NCBI RefSeq assembly: GCF_900105885.1
Contig: NZ_LT629780.1
Span: 2,170,001-2,234,000 of the forward strand
DNA length: 64,000 nucleotides
DNA from: Pseudomonas guangdongensis
GTDB taxonomy: Bacteria; Pseudomonadota; Gammaproteobacteria; Pseudomonadales; Pseudomonadaceae
Reading direction: 5' to 3'
In this document: one piece after another, positions 22,192-31,773 of the stretch
Numbering within the stretch: the first letter of the stretch is position 1
Layout of the letters: each line of letters starts with the position of its first letter
The notes under the pieces: model-generated
Told to the model about the DNA's origin: nothing
The model's database searches: none
Seen by the model: only the letters and a program-made list of their open reading frames with translations
Made by a program: the position numbers and the translations under genes

Positions 22192-23439
22192 ATGTTCAGA
22201 CCCTTACCTGTGTTCATCGGCGCGCGCTATACCCGCGCCAAGCGTCGCAACCATTTCATCTCGTTCATCTCCCTCACCTCGATGGTCGGCCTCGCCCTGG
22301 GCGTGCTGGTGATGATCCTCGTGCTGTCGGTGATGAACGGCTTCGACCGCGAGCTGCGCACGCGGATTCTCGGCATGGTGCCGCACGCCACCATCAGCAG
22401 CTACCAGCCGGTCGACGACTGGCGGGCGCTGGCGGCCAAGGCCGGCGAGCATCCCGAGGTGCTGGCGGTGGCGCCGTTCACCCAGCTGCAGGGCATGCTC
22501 ACCCACAGCGGCGGCGTGCAGCCGGTGCTGGTCAACGCGGTGCTGCCCGAGGCGGAAAAGCAGGTGTCGATCATCGATCAGCACATGGTCCGCGGGCGCC
22601 TCGACGATCTGCAGAGCGGCGAGTTCGGCATGGTCATCGGCGAGCTCACCGCACGGCGCTTCCGCGTCGATGTCGGCGACAAGCTGACCTTCATCCTCCC
22701 CGAGGCTTCGGTGACCCCGGCCGGGGTGTTCCCGCGCCTCAAGCGCTTCACCGTGGTGGGCATCTTCAAGGTCGGCGCCGAGCTGGACAGCTCCCTGGCG
22801 CTGATCCACGTCGGCGACGCCGCGCGCCTGTCGCGCTGGCAGGAGAACCAGGTCGAGGGGGTGCGCCTCAAGCTCAAGGATCTGTTCCAGGCGCCGCGCG
22901 TGGCCTGGGAGATCGCCGGCACCTTCACCGGCGAGGACTACGTCGCCCGCGACTGGACGCGCAGCCACGGCAGCCTGTTCCAGGCGATCCAGATGGAGAA
23001 GACCATGATCGCCCTGCTGCTGCTGCTGATCGTCGCGGTGGCGGCGTTCAACATCATTTCCACCCTGGTGATGGTGGTCACCGACAAGAAGGCCGACATC
23101 GCCATCCTGCGCACCCTGGGCATGACGCCACGGCAGATCATGCTGGTGTTCATGGTCCAGGGCTCGGTGATCGGCGTGGTCGGCACCCTGATCGGCGGTG
23201 TCCTCGGGGTGATCGCCGCCCTCAACGTCACCGCCTGGGTCGCCGGGCTGGAGAAGCTGCTGGGACACAAGTTCCTCAGTTCGGACGTCTACTTCATCAA
23301 CTACCTGCCCTCGCAGCTGCGCGTCGAGGATGTCGTGCTGATCTGCTCGGCTGCGCTGCTGATGAGCTTCTTCGCCACCCTGTACCCGGCCTGGAAGGCG
23401 GCGCGCACCCAGCCGGCGGAGGCCCTGCGCTATGAGTAA
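22192..23439 (+). CDS. Lipoprotein-releasing ABC transporter permease (LolC/LolE family; sole copy here)
   Basis: 415 residues from ATG 22192 ([20 protein letters not shown]), the usual family start. Topology: one N-terminal helix (about 25-45), a large periplasmic domain (about 50-265) and three C-terminal helices, ending in the FtsX-type [18 protein letters not shown]. It pulls mature lipoproteins from the inner membrane and hands them to LolA. In Pseudomonas lolC-lolD-lolE form a trio. Here a LolD gene follows with 8 bases of overlap but no second permease, so this protein may work as a homodimer (LolF type). Whether it is closer to LolC or LolE I cannot decide without alignment. Confidence 0.92.
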   Translation: MFRPLPVFIGARYTRAKRRNHFISFISLTSMVGLALGVLVMILVLSVMNGFDRELRTRILGMVPHATISSYQPVDDWRALAAKAGEHPEVLAVAPFTQLQGMLTHSGGVQPVLVNAVLPEAEKQVSIIDQHMVRGRLDDLQSGEFGMVIGELTARRFRVDVGDKLTFILPEASVTPAGVFPRLKRFTVVGIFKVGAELDSSLALIHVGDAARLSRWQENQVEGVRLKLKDLFQAPRVAWEIAGTFTGEDYVARDWTRSHGSLFQAIQMEKTMIALLLLLIVAVAAFNIISTLVMVVTDKKADIAILRTLGMTPRQIMLVFMVQGSVIGVVGTLIGGVLGVIAALNVTAWVAGLEKLLGHKFLSSDVYFINYLPSQLRVEDVVLICSAALLMSFFATLYPAWKAARTQPAEALRYE

Positions 23440-24121
23440 CGATCAGGCGGTGCTGCTGTGCCGCAACCTCGGCAAGCGTTACGAGGAGGGCCCGCAGTCG
23501 GTGCAGGTGCTCGACGGCGTCGAGCTGGCGCTGCTGCCCGGCGAGCGGGTGGCCATCGTCGGCAGCTCCGGCTCGGGCAAGACCACTCTGCTCAACCTGC
23601 TCGGCGGGCTCGACAATCCCAGCGAGGGCAGCGTCTGGCTGGCCGGTGAGGAGCTCTCGGCGCTCGGCGAGAAGGCCCGCGGCCTGCTGCGCAACCGCGC
23701 CATGGGCTTCGTCTACCAGTTCCATCACCTGCTGCCCGAATTCAGTGCGCTGGAGAACGTCTGCATGCCGCTGCTGATCGGCGCCACGCCGATCGCCGAG
23801 GCGCGCCAGCGCGCAACCGCGCTGCTCGAACGGGTCGGCCTCGGCCACCGGCTCACCCACAAGCCGGCCGAGCTGTCCGGCGGCGAACGTCAGCGGGTGG
23901 CCATTGCGCGCGCGCTGGTCAACCGTCCGGCGCTGGTGCTGCTCGACGAGCCGACCGGCAACCTCGACCAGCACACCGCGCGCGGTATCCAGGAACTGAT
24001 GCTGGAACTGAGCAGCTCGCTCAAGACCGCCTTCCTGGTGGTGACCCACGACCTGGCCCTGGCTCGGCAGATGAACCGTGTGCTGCATCTGGAAGGCGGC
24101 CGGCTGGTCGAGCGCGACTGA
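23432..24121 (+). CDS. lolD: Lipoprotein-releasing system ATPase
   Basis: 229 residues. Walker [11 protein letters not shown] (about 46-55), ABC signature [10 protein letters not shown] (about 148-157), Walker [14 protein letters not shown] (about 168-180) and H-loop VTHD near 205. It powers lipoprotein release with the adjacent permease. Starts 8 bases inside the permease gene. It is followed by a strong terminator where lolE would be expected. Confidence 0.95.
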   Translation: MSNDQAVLLCRNLGKRYEEGPQSVQVLDGVELALLPGERVAIVGSSGSGKTTLLNLLGGLDNPSEGSVWLAGEELSALGEKARGLLRNRAMGFVYQFHHLLPEFSALENVCMPLLIGATPIAEARQRATALLERVGLGHRLTHKPAELSGGERQRVAIARALVNRPALVLLDEPTGNLDQHTARGIQELMLELSSSLKTAFLVVTHDLALARQMNRVLHLEGGRLVERD

Positions 24122-24153
24122 CGGCTCTGCCTCGACAGGCTGGCCATGCACGA

Positions 24154-24188
24154 AAACGCCGCCGTCCGGGATCCGGACGGCGGCGTTT
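24154..24188. terminator. Bidirectional hairpin terminator after lolD
   Basis: AAACGCCGCCGTCCG, loop GGATC, CGGACGGCGGCGTTT: a 15-bp perfect stem between convergent genes. T-runs are short (TTT) on both strands. Confidence 0.75.
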
Positions 24189-24202
24189 GTGCATCGGCGG
24201 AC

Positions 24203-24730
24203 TCAGGAGGAGCGCTGCTGGCGATCGTTCTGGCGTTTCAGCCAGCTGCGCCGCACCCACCAGCGCCAGTAGAGCATGGTTCCGAAGTAACCCAGCGCCG
24301 CCAGTGCCAGTCCCGCGACCAGCGAGCCGAGGTACAGCGGCTTCCACAGTACCGCCAGTTCGGCGGTGACCCAGGCCATGCTCAGCTCGTCCGGCATGAC
24401 GAGGGCTGGCGTATCCATCAGCCAGGTGCCCAGTTTGTAGGTGCAGTAGAACACCGGGGGCATGGTGATCGGGTTGGTCAGCCAGACCAGGCCGATGGCG
24501 ATCGGCAGGTTGGCGCGCAGCGGAATGGCCAGTGCGGCGGAGGCGAGCATCTGCATCGGCATGGGGATCATCGCCCAGAACAGGCCGACGGCCATGGCGC
24601 GGGCAACCGAGTGGCGGTTGAGATGCCATAGGTTGGGATCGTGGATCAGGCCGCCGAGAAAGCGCAGGGACTGGTTGTCCTTGATGCGATCGGGGTGGGG
24701 CATGTATCGCTTGAATATGCGGCGCGGCAT
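24203..24730 (-). CDS. DUF2062 membrane protein
   Basis: 175 residues from ATG 24730 (MPRRIFKRYMPHPDRIKDNQ). Longer in-frame starts add low-complexity sequence that overlaps comEC. Three hydrophobic segments are visible (about 45-65, 70-110 and 135-160), with the family's SVARAMAVGLFWAMIPMPMQ and GLVWLTNPITMPPVFY motifs. DUF2062 proteins are small inner-membrane proteins of unknown function, commonly next to comEC or lol genes in pseudomonads. It is convergent with lolD and divergent from comEC. Confidence 0.88.
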   Translation of the reverse strand: MPRRIFKRYMPHPDRIKDNQSLRFLGGLIHDPNLWHLNRHSVARAMAVGLFWAMIPMPMQMLASAALAIPLRANLPIAIGLVWLTNPITMPPVFYCTYKLGTWLMDTPALVMPDELSMAWVTAELAVLWKPLYLGSLVAGLALAALGYFGTMLYWRWWVRRSWLKRQNDRQQRSS

Positions 24731-24843
24731 AAGGACTCTCGGCGAACACGAAGCGCGGCTATTATGCACAGATTCCGTATGCCGCGCTGTCGATGGAACG
24801 AATCGCCGGATGGACTGTCGCCAGCCTTTCAAGGATGAAGCCG

Positions 24844-27078
24844 ATGCGCTCGGGATTGCTCGCGCTCGCCGCGGGGTTGCTGCTGCTGCGTTTTCTGCCG
24901 GCGCTGCCGTCGACGACCGGGCTGCTGGCGCTGGGGGGCTGCGCGCTGCTGCTGGCGCTGCTGCGCTGGCCACCCGCGCGGCTCGCCGCCCTGTGCCTGC
25001 TGGGGCTGCTCTGGGCGTGCCTGACGGCGCAGTCGGCGCTGGACGACCGTCTGGCGCCCGCCTGGGACGGTCGTACCCTGTGGCTCGAAGGGCGCATCGC
25101 CGGTCTGCCGGAGCAGGGCGAGGGCGTCACCCGTTTCTATCTCGAACAGGCGCAGTCGCGGCGCACCGCGCTGCCGGCGCGTCTGCGCCTGTCCTGGTAT
25201 GGCGCGCCGCCGCTGGCTGGCGGGGAGGTCTGGCGCCTGGCCGTCAGCCTCAAGCGGCCGCGCGGCAGCCTCAACCCCCATGCCTTCGACTACGAGGCCT
25301 GGCTGAGCGCACGACGCGTCGGCGCCACCGGTTCGGTGAAGGCCGGCGAGCGCCTGCTGGCGGCGGGCGGCGCACCGGCCTGGCGCGATGCCCTGCGCCA
25401 GCGGCTGCTGGCCGTGCCGGCACAGGGGCGCGAGGGCATCCTGGCGGCGCTGGTGCTGGGCGACGGCTCGGGGCTGAGCGATGCCGACTGGCAGGCGCTG
25501 CAGGCCACCGGCACCGTCCATCTGCTGGTGATTTCCGGCCAGCATGTGGCCATGCTCGCCGGACTGCTGTATGCCCTGGTCGCCGCCCTGTACCGCTGCG
25601 GCCTGTGGCCGCGCGAGCGCGCCTGGCTGCCGGCGGCCTGCCTGCTGGCCATGGCCGGTGCGCTGGGCTACGGCGCCCTGGCCGGCTTCGAGGTACCGGT
25701 GCGCCGTGCTTGCGCGATGGTCGCCCTGGTGCTGCTGTGGCGCTGGCGCTTCCGCCAGTTGGGCGCTTGGACGCCACTGCTGGCGGCCCTCGTCTTGGTG
25801 TTGCTGGCCGAGCCGCTGGCCAGCCTGCAGCCGGGATTCTGGCTGTCGTTCGCGGCGGTGGCGCTGCTGGTCTGGTGCTTCGCCGCGCGCCAGGGGCGGT
25901 TCCGCGCCTGGCACCTGCTGCTGCTCACGCAATGGGCGATGACCGTCGGGCTGCTGCCCCTGCTGCTCGGCCTGGGGCTGCCGGTGAGCCTCAGCGGGCC
26001 CTTCGCCAACCTGCTGGCGGTGCCTTGGGTCGGTCTGCTCATCGTGCCGCTGGCGCTGCTCGGCACCCTGCTGCTGCCCCTGCCCGGCGTGGGCGAGGGG
26101 CTGCTGTGGCTGGCGGGCCTGCAACTGGACTGGCTGTTCGCGCTGCTGCATCGACTGGCGGCCGCCTGGCCAGCTTGGCAGGGGCCGGCGCCGCCGCCCT
26201 GGGCGATCTGCCTCGCCGTGCTGGGTGCGTTGCTGGTGCTGCTGCCGCGCGGCGTACCGCTGCGCGCGTTCGGCCTGCCGTTGCTGCTGGTGGCGCTCTG
26301 GCCGGCGCCGGCGCGTGTGCCACAAGGGCAGGCCGAGGTCTGGCTGCTGGATGTCGGCCAGGGGCTGGCGGTGCTGGTGCGTACCCGCGAGCACGCCCTG
26401 CTCTACGATGCCGGGCCGGCGCGGCGGGGCTTCGACAGCGGCGAGAAAATCGTCGCGCCGGTGCTGCAGGGGCTGGGCGTGCGGCGCCTGCATGGCCTGC
26501 TGCTCAGCCACGCTGACAGCGACCATGCCGGCGGCGCGGCCGCCGTGCTGCGGACGCTGGCGGTGGACGATCTGCAGGGCGGCGAGGCCGGGCGGCATAA
26601 GCTGCCGCGTCCGGTTCGGCCTTGTCGGGAGGGGCAGCGCTGGCAGTGGGATGGCGTCGAGTTCGTCACTTGGCAGTGGGCGGCGGCGGACAACCCCAAC
26701 GACGCTTCCTGCCTGCTGCGCATCGAGGCGGCCGGCGAGCGCCTGCTGCTCAGCGGCGATCTTGGCGTGCGCGGCGAGGACTGGCTGCGCGCCAGCGGTC
26801 GCGACCTGCGCGCTGACTGGTTACTAGCGCCGCACCACGGCAGTCGCAGCTCGTCGAGTCGCGCCTTCCTGCAGGCGGTGGCGCCACGCGGCGTGCTGAT
26901 CTCGCGCGGCTGGCAGAACCCGTTCGGCCATCCCCATGCCGAGGTGCTGGCGCGTTATGCTGCGCTCGGCCTGCCCACCCACGACACCGCGCGCGAGGGC
27001 GCCCTGCACCTGCGGCTGGGCAGCGGTACGGTGCCGCAGGGCATGCGCGGCAGCGGCGGATTCTGGCAGGAAAAATGA
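24844..27078 (+). CDS. comEC: DNA internalisation-related competence protein ComEC/Rec2
   Basis: 744 residues from ATG 24844, preferred because AAGGA lies 8 bases upstream; ATGs at 24793 and 24835 are alternatives. Domain order: N-terminal membrane helices and OB-like DUF4131 (about 1-190), Competence membrane domain (about 205-480, ten or so helices, opening with VHLLVISGQHVAMLAGLL), and a metallo-beta-lactamase domain (about 495-744) with SHADSDHAGG and LLAPHHGSRSS metal motifs. It forms the inner-membrane channel for single-stranded DNA in natural transformation. The domains and key histidines look intact. Confidence 0.95.
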   Translation: MRSGLLALAAGLLLLRFLPALPSTTGLLALGGCALLLALLRWPPARLAALCLLGLLWACLTAQSALDDRLAPAWDGRTLWLEGRIAGLPEQGEGVTRFYLEQAQSRRTALPARLRLSWYGAPPLAGGEVWRLAVSLKRPRGSLNPHAFDYEAWLSARRVGATGSVKAGERLLAAGGAPAWRDALRQRLLAVPAQGREGILAALVLGDGSGLSDADWQALQATGTVHLLVISGQHVAMLAGLLYALVAALYRCGLWPRERAWLPAACLLAMAGALGYGALAGFEVPVRRACAMVALVLLWRWRFRQLGAWTPLLAALVLVLLAEPLASLQPGFWLSFAAVALLVWCFAARQGRFRAWHLLLLTQWAMTVGLLPLLLGLGLPVSLSGPFANLLAVPWVGLLIVPLALLGTLLLPLPGVGEGLLWLAGLQLDWLFALLHRLAAAWPAWQGPAPPPWAICLAVLGALLVLLPRGVPLRAFGLPLLLVALWPAPARVPQGQAEVWLLDVGQGLAVLVRTREHALLYDAGPARRGFDSGEKIVAPVLQGLGVRRLHGLLLSHADSDHAGGAAAVLRTLAVDDLQGGEAGRHKLPRPVRPCREGQRWQWDGVEFVTWQWAAADNPNDASCLLRIEAAGERLLLSGDLGVRGEDWLRASGRDLRADWLLAPHHGSRSSSSRAFLQAVAPRGVLISRGWQNPFGHPHAEVLARYAALGLPTHDTAREGALHLRLGSGTVPQGMRGSGGFWQEK

Positions 27079-27150
27079 GAACGCCGGCGGTCGGCGGCCC
27101 CCGGCCCCTGTGCTAGAGTTGCGCGAATTTTTCGATGGGGATGCCCGACT

Positions 27151-27786
27151 GTGTGGGAACTGGTCAAAGCCGGCGGCTGGATGATGCTGCCGATCATTCT
27201 GTGTTCGATCGCCGCGCTCGGCATCAGTGCCGAACGCCTGTGGAGCCTGCGTCCCTCCCGCATCGCGCCGCCCAACCTGCTCGCCCAGGTATGGCGCTGG
27301 ATCCAGGAGCGTCAGCTGGACGCCCAGAAGCTCAAGGAGCTGCGCGCTTCCTCGCCGCTGGGCGAGATTCTCGCCGCCGGGCTGGCCAATTCCCGCCATG
27401 GCCGCGAGATCATGAAGGAGTGCATCGAGGAAGCCGCCTCGCGGGTCATCCATGACCTGGAGCGCTACCTCAACGCCCTCGGCAGCATCGCCGCGGTGGC
27501 GCCGCTGCTCGGCCTGCTCGGCACGGTACTGGGGATGATCGAGATCTTCAGCGGCTTCATGAGCACCGGCATGGCCAATGCCCCGGTGCTGGCCGGCGGC
27601 ATTTCCAAGGCGCTGATCACCACCGCGGCCGGGCTGATCGTGGCGATTCCGGCGCTGTTCTTCTACCGCTACCTGCAGCGCCGGGTCGACGAACTGGTGA
27701 TGGGCATGCAGCAGGAAGCCGTGCGCCTGGTGGAGATGGTCCAGGGCGACCGCGAGGTCGATCTCGGCGAGGGCGGTGGGCGGTGA
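27151..27786 (+). CDS. MotA/TolQ/ExbB proton channel family protein
   Basis: 211 residues from GTG 27151 ([20 protein letters not shown]). Three membrane helices (about 10-30, 110-132 and 150-175). The [23 protein letters not shown] segment is the family signature. It pairs with the ExbD-like gene, which overlaps by 4 bases (GTGA). Such pairs convert proton-motive force into motion on a TonB- or TolA-like partner. No tonB or receptor gene is nearby, so the partner is unknown. Immediately followed by lpxK, which hints at an envelope role. Confidence 0.9.
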   Translation: MWELVKAGGWMMLPIILCSIAALGISAERLWSLRPSRIAPPNLLAQVWRWIQERQLDAQKLKELRASSPLGEILAAGLANSRHGREIMKECIEEAASRVIHDLERYLNALGSIAAVAPLLGLLGTVLGMIEIFSGFMSTGMANAPVLAGGISKALITTAAGLIVAIPALFFYRYLQRRVDELVMGMQQEAVRLVEMVQGDREVDLGEGGGR

Positions 27787-28214
27787 AGTTCCGACGCAAG
27801 CCCCGCGAGAACGTCGAGATCAACCTGGCCTCGCTGCTCGACGTGGTGTTCATCCTGCTGCTGTTCTTCGTGGTCACCACCACCTTCACCCGCGAGACCC
27901 AGCTGCAGATCGACCTGCCCGAGGCGGCCAGCGCCACGCCGCCGCAACCGAGCGAGCGCAAGCCCCTGGAAGTGCAGATCGCCGCCGACGGCAGCTACGC
28001 GCTCAATGGCCAGCCGCTGGCGCGCAGCGACCTGGCGACCCTCAGCAGCGCGCTGCAGCAGGCCTCTGCGGGCGACAGCAGCCTGCCGCTGGTGATCAGT
28101 GCCGACGCGCAGACCCCGCACCAGGCGGTGATCACCGCGATGGATGCCGCCGGCAAGCTGGGCTTTGCCCACCTGCGCATCAGCACCGTGGAAGCGGCGA
28201 AGCCGGGGCCATGA
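27783..28214 (+). CDS. ExbD/TolR family protein
   Basis: 143 residues from GTG 27783. One membrane helix (about 16-38) with the key aspartate in [17 protein letters not shown], the proton-carrying residue of ExbD/TolR. A periplasmic domain follows (about 45-143). It overlaps the ExbB-like gene by 4 bases and lpxK by 4 bases (ATGA), so the three genes form one translationally coupled unit. Confidence 0.92.
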   Translation: MKFRRKPRENVEINLASLLDVVFILLLFFVVTTTFTRETQLQIDLPEAASATPPQPSERKPLEVQIAADGSYALNGQPLARSDLATLSSALQQASAGDSSLPLVISADAQTPHQAVITAMDAAGKLGFAHLRISTVEAAKPGP

Positions 28215-29209
28215 ATCTGGCCGAGCGCCTCAGCCGTGCCTGGTATGCCGGGCATCCGGCCCTGTGCCTGCTGCGCCCGTTGGAGGCGCTGTATCGCTGG
28301 ATCGTCCGGCGCCGGCGTACTGCCTTCCTCGCTGGTCGCAGTGCGGCTTTCCGTGCGCCGGTGCCGGTGATCGTGGTCGGCAACCTCAGCGTCGGCGGCA
28401 CCGGCAAGACGCCGATGATCCTCTGGCTGATCGAGCACTGCCGCGCCCGCGGCCTGCGCGTCGGGGTGGTCAGCCGCGGCTATGGCGCCACGCCGCCGAG
28501 CCTGCCTTGGCGGGTGCGCGCCGGGCAGTCGGCCGCGCAGGCCGGCGACGAGCCGCTGATGATCGTCGAGCGCAGCGGCGTGCCGCTGATGATCGATCCG
28601 GATCGCGCTCGCGCGGTGCGCGCGCTGCTCGCCGAGGAGCCGCTGGACCTGATTCTCAGCGACGACGGCCTGCAGCATTACCGTCTGGCCCGCGACCTGG
28701 AGCTGGTGCTGATCGACGCCGCACGGGGCCTGGGCAACCGTCGCTGCCTACCGGCCGGCCCGCTGCGCGAGCCGCCGGAGCGTCTGCAAGAAGTCGATGC
28801 CTGTCTGCTCAACGGTGCGGGTGGCGACAGCGAGGCGGGTTTCGCCTTCAATCTGCGCCCTAGCGCGCTGGTCAACCTGGCCAGCGGCGAGCGCCGCCCG
28901 CTGGATCATCTGCCGGCGGGACAGGCGGTGCATGCGGTGGCCGGCATCGGCAACCCGCAGCGTTTCTTCGCCACCCTCGAGGCGCTACACTGGCGCCCGG
29001 TTCCGCATCCCTTCGCCGATCACGCGGCCTACGGCCCCGAGGATCTGCGCTTCAGCCCGGCCCTGCCGCTGCTGATGACCGAGAAGGATGCGGTGAAATG
29101 CCGGGGATTCGCCGCCGCCGACTGGTGGTATCTGGCCGTCGAAGGCCAGCCGTCGCCGGCCTTCGTGGCCTGGTTCGACGCCCAGCTGGCGCGTCTTGCG
29201 CCACGCTGA
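28211..29209 (+). CDS. lpxK: Tetraacyldisaccharide 4'-kinase
   Basis: 332 residues from ATG 28211. It phosphorylates the lipid A precursor at the 4' position on the inner face of the inner membrane. P-loop [13 protein letters not shown] (about 56-68), followed by [11 protein letters not shown] and [18 protein letters not shown]. An N-terminal amphipathic stretch (about 1-35) fits membrane association. The start overlaps exbD by 4 bases. First of the lpxK, ycaR, kdsB, phosphatase, murB group. Confidence 0.96.
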   Translation: MNLAERLSRAWYAGHPALCLLRPLEALYRWIVRRRRTAFLAGRSAAFRAPVPVIVVGNLSVGGTGKTPMILWLIEHCRARGLRVGVVSRGYGATPPSLPWRVRAGQSAAQAGDEPLMIVERSGVPLMIDPDRARAVRALLAEEPLDLILSDDGLQHYRLARDLELVLIDAARGLGNRRCLPAGPLREPPERLQEVDACLLNGAGGDSEAGFAFNLRPSALVNLASGERRPLDHLPAGQAVHAVAGIGNPQRFFATLEALHWRPVPHPFADHAAYGPEDLRFSPALPLLMTEKDAVKCRGFAAADWWYLAVEGQPSPAFVAWFDAQLARLAPR

Positions 29210-29253
29210 CGGGGCCGGCGGCTCCCCCTGACTCCTCTTCCAGGATCGCTGCC

Positions 29254-29439
29254 ATGGACCCGAAACTGCTCGATATCCTCGCCTGCCCGCTGTGCAAGGG
29301 CCCCCTCAAACTCAGCGACGACAAGTCCGAGCTGATCTGCAAGACTGACGGCCTGGCCTACCCGGTGCGCGACGGCATCCCGGTGATGCTGGAAGGCGAG
29401 GCGCGTACCCTGACCGTCGACGAGCGTCTGGACGCATGA
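29254..29439 (+). CDS. ycaR: Trm112-like zinc-ribbon protein (YcaR family)
   Basis: 61 residues, starting [20 protein letters not shown]. One CPLC pair plus a later cysteine ([21 protein letters not shown]) fits the UPF0434/Trm112-like fold. It occurs between lpxK and kdsB in very many proteobacteria, and its function is unproven. The stop overlaps the kdsB start by 4 bases (ATGA). Confidence 0.92.
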   Translation: MDPKLLDILACPLCKGPLKLSDDKSELICKTDGLAYPVRDGIPVMLEGEARTLTVDERLDA

Positions 29440-30200
29440 GCATGGACTTCGTCGTCGTCATTCCCGCCCGCTACGCTTCCACCCGCCTGCCCGGCAAGCC
29501 GCTGCAGGATATCGCCGGCAAGCCGATGATCCGGCATGTCTGGGAACAGGCGCGCAAGAGCGCCGCCCGCCGCGTGGTGGTGGCCACCGACGATGTACGC
29601 ATCGTCGAGGCCTGTCAGGGCTTCGGCGCCGAGGTGCTGCTGACCCGCGGCGACCACAACTCCGGTACCGACCGTCTGGCCGAAGTCGCCAGCCAGCTCG
29701 GCCTGGCCGCGGATGCCATCGTGGTCAACGTACAGGGCGACGAGCCGCTGATCCCGCCTGCGCTCATCGACCAGGTGGCGGCGAACCTGGCAGCCAACCC
29801 GCAGGCCGGCATCGCCACCCTGGCCGAGCCGATAGTCGATGCCGCCCAGCTGTTCAATCCCAATGCGGTCAAGGTGGTCAGCGATGCCGCGGGGCTGGCG
29901 CTGACCTTCAGCCGCGCGCCGCTGCCCTGGGCGCGCGATGCCTTCGCCACGGATCGCCAGAGTCTGCCGGACGGGGTGCCGTTCCGTCGCCACATCGGCA
30001 TCTACGCCTACCGCGCCGGTTTCCTCCACGACTTCGTCGCCTGGGGGCCGTGCTGGCTGGAGGATGCCGAGTGCCTGGAGCAGTTGCGTGCGCTGTGGCA
30101 CGGCGTGCGCATCCATGTCGCCGACGCCGTCGAGGCGCCGCCGGCCGGGGTCGACACGGCCGAAGACCTGCAGCGCGTCCGTCAGCTGCTGGGAGCCTGA
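29436..30200 (+). CDS. kdsB: 3-deoxy-manno-octulosonate cytidylyltransferase
   Basis: 254 residues. It activates Kdo as CMP-Kdo for lipopolysaccharide core synthesis. Nucleotidyltransferase motifs: [20 protein letters not shown] (6-25), TDDVRI and [11 protein letters not shown] near 100, with [15 protein letters not shown] near 185. Overlaps ycaR by 4 bases. A second ATG two codons in is an alternative start. Confidence 0.96.
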   Translation: MSMDFVVVIPARYASTRLPGKPLQDIAGKPMIRHVWEQARKSAARRVVVATDDVRIVEACQGFGAEVLLTRGDHNSGTDRLAEVASQLGLAADAIVVNVQGDEPLIPPALIDQVAANLAANPQAGIATLAEPIVDAAQLFNPNAVKVVSDAAGLALTFSRAPLPWARDAFATDRQSLPDGVPFRRHIGIYAYRAGFLHDFVAWGPCWLEDAECLEQLRALWHGVRIHVADAVEAPPAGVDTAEDLQRVRQLLGA

Positions 30201-30201
30201 G

Positions 30202-30666
30202 GTGCGCGTCCTGTTCGTCTGTCTCGGCAACATCTGTCGCTCGCCCACCGCCGAGGGGGTGATGCGCCACCGGCTGCAGCAGGCTGGGCTGGCCGCGCAG
30301 GTCGCGGTGGACTCCGCCGGCACCGCCGCCTGGCATATCGGCAAGGCGCCCGACCCGCGCACCTGCGCCGCCGCCGCGCAGCGCGGCTACCGCCTGCACG
30401 AGCTGCGGGCCCGCCAGGTGCAGGCCGAGGACTTCGCCCGCTTCGACCTGATCCTCGCCATGGACCACGACAACCTGCGCGAGCTGCAGCGCCTGCGTCC
30501 CGACTCCGCGGGCGCCGAGCTGGATCTGCTGCTGCGCCGCGGCGGACTGGCCGAGCATGAGGTCCCCGATCCCTACTACGGCGGCAGCGACGGTTTCGAG
30601 CGGGTGCTGGACCTGGTCGAGTCGGCCTGCGAGCGACTGATCGAGCAGATCCGGGAGCGCCTGTGA
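30202..30666 (+). CDS. Low-molecular-weight protein tyrosine phosphatase
   Basis: 154 residues from GTG 30202. The P-loop is VCLGNICRSPT with nucleophile Cys7 and Arg13, and the general-acid aspartate lies in VPDPYYGG near 125. Members of this family regulate exopolysaccharide kinases or act on other phosphotyrosine proteins, but no tyrosine kinase gene is present nearby. It begins 1 base after kdsB, and its end overlaps murB by 4 bases. Confidence 0.92.
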   Translation: MRVLFVCLGNICRSPTAEGVMRHRLQQAGLAAQVAVDSAGTAAWHIGKAPDPRTCAAAAQRGYRLHELRARQVQAEDFARFDLILAMDHDNLRELQRLRPDSAGAELDLLLRRGGLAEHEVPDPYYGGSDGFERVLDLVESACERLIEQIRERL

Positions 30667-31682
30667 GCCTGAGCATTCATGAACACTACTCGCTGAAGGC
30701 CTGCAACACCTTCGGCGTCGACGTTGCGGCACGCTGGTTCGCCGAAGCCCGCGACGAGGCGCAGGTGCGCGAGGCGCTGGATGCCGCCGCCGCGCGCGGC
30801 GCCGAGCTGCTGGTGATCGGTAGTGGCAGCAACCTGCTGCTGACCGCCGATCTGGATGCCTTCGTGCTGCGCATGGCCAGTCGCGGCCGGCGTCTGCTGG
30901 GCGAGGAGGGGGGGCGGGTGCTGGTCGAGGCCGAGGCTGGCGAGCCCTGGCATCCCTTCGTGCTGTGGACCCTGGAGCAGGGCCTCGGCGGGCTGGAGAA
31001 CCTCAGTCTGATCCCCGGCACCGTGGGCGCCGCGCCGATGCAGAACATCGGCGCCTACGGTGTCGAGCTGAAGGACGTGCTGCACAGCCTGGTGGCGCTG
31101 GATCGCCAGAGCGGCGAGCTGCGCGAGTTCGCCGCCGAGGAGTGCGCCTTCGCCTACCGCGACAGTCGTTTCAAGCGCGAGGCCGGGCGCTGGCTGATCC
31201 TGCGGGTGCGTTTCGCCCTGAGCCGCACGCCGCAGCTGCACCTCGACTACGGCCCGCTGCGCCAGCGCCTGCAGGCGCAGGGCATCGCCGCGCCGAGCGT
31301 GCTGGAGGTCAGCCGCGCGGTCTGTGCGATCCGCGCCGAGAAACTGCCCGACCCGCAGGTGCTCGGCAATGCCGGCAGTTTCTTCAAGAACCCGCTGGTC
31401 AGCGAAGCGCAGGCCAGCGCGCTGCGCGCGCAGTGGCCGGGGCTGGTCGCGTATCCGGCAGGCGAGGGGCAGGTCAAGCTGGCCGCCGGCTGGCTGATCG
31501 AGCAGGCCGGCTGGAAGGGCTATCGTGACGGCGATGCCGGGGTGCATGCCCAGCAGGCGTTGGTGCTGGTGAATCACGGCCGAGCCAGCGGCAGCGAGTT
31601 GCTGGACCTAGCCCGGCGCATCCAGGCCGATATCCGTGCCCGCTTCGGCGTCGAACTGGAGATCGAGCCGCTGGTCCGCTGA
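30663..31682 (+). CDS. murB: UDP-N-acetylenolpyruvoylglucosamine reductase
   Basis: 339 residues. NADPH- and FAD-dependent second step of UDP-MurNAc synthesis for peptidoglycan. FAD motifs [10 protein letters not shown] (near 55) and [20 protein letters not shown] (near 115), and catalytic serine region [14 protein letters not shown] near 235. GTG start overlaps the phosphatase stop (GTGA). Last gene of the lpxK operon, followed by a strong terminator. Confidence 0.96.
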   Translation: MSLSIHEHYSLKACNTFGVDVAARWFAEARDEAQVREALDAAAARGAELLVIGSGSNLLLTADLDAFVLRMASRGRRLLGEEGGRVLVEAEAGEPWHPFVLWTLEQGLGGLENLSLIPGTVGAAPMQNIGAYGVELKDVLHSLVALDRQSGELREFAAEECAFAYRDSRFKREAGRWLILRVRFALSRTPQLHLDYGPLRQRLQAQGIAAPSVLEVSRAVCAIRAEKLPDPQVLGNAGSFFKNPLVSEAQASALRAQWPGLVAYPAGEGQVKLAAGWLIEQAGWKGYRDGDAGVHAQQALVLVNHGRASGSELLDLARRIQADIRARFGVELEIEPLVR

Positions 31683-31717
31683 GCCGCACGCTGGCGCCGC
31701 GATTCTTTTCGCAGGCG

Positions 31718-31757
31718 ACAAAAAGGGGGAGTGCCTTGCGGCACTCCCCCTTTTTGT
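31718..31757. terminator. Strong bidirectional terminator between murB and rne
   Basis: ACAAAAAGGGGGAGTGCC, loop TTGC, GGCACTCCCCCTTTTTGT: an 18-bp perfect stem with five-T runs on both strands. Confidence 0.95.
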
Positions 31758-31773
31758 CGGGCGCAACCGGCCG

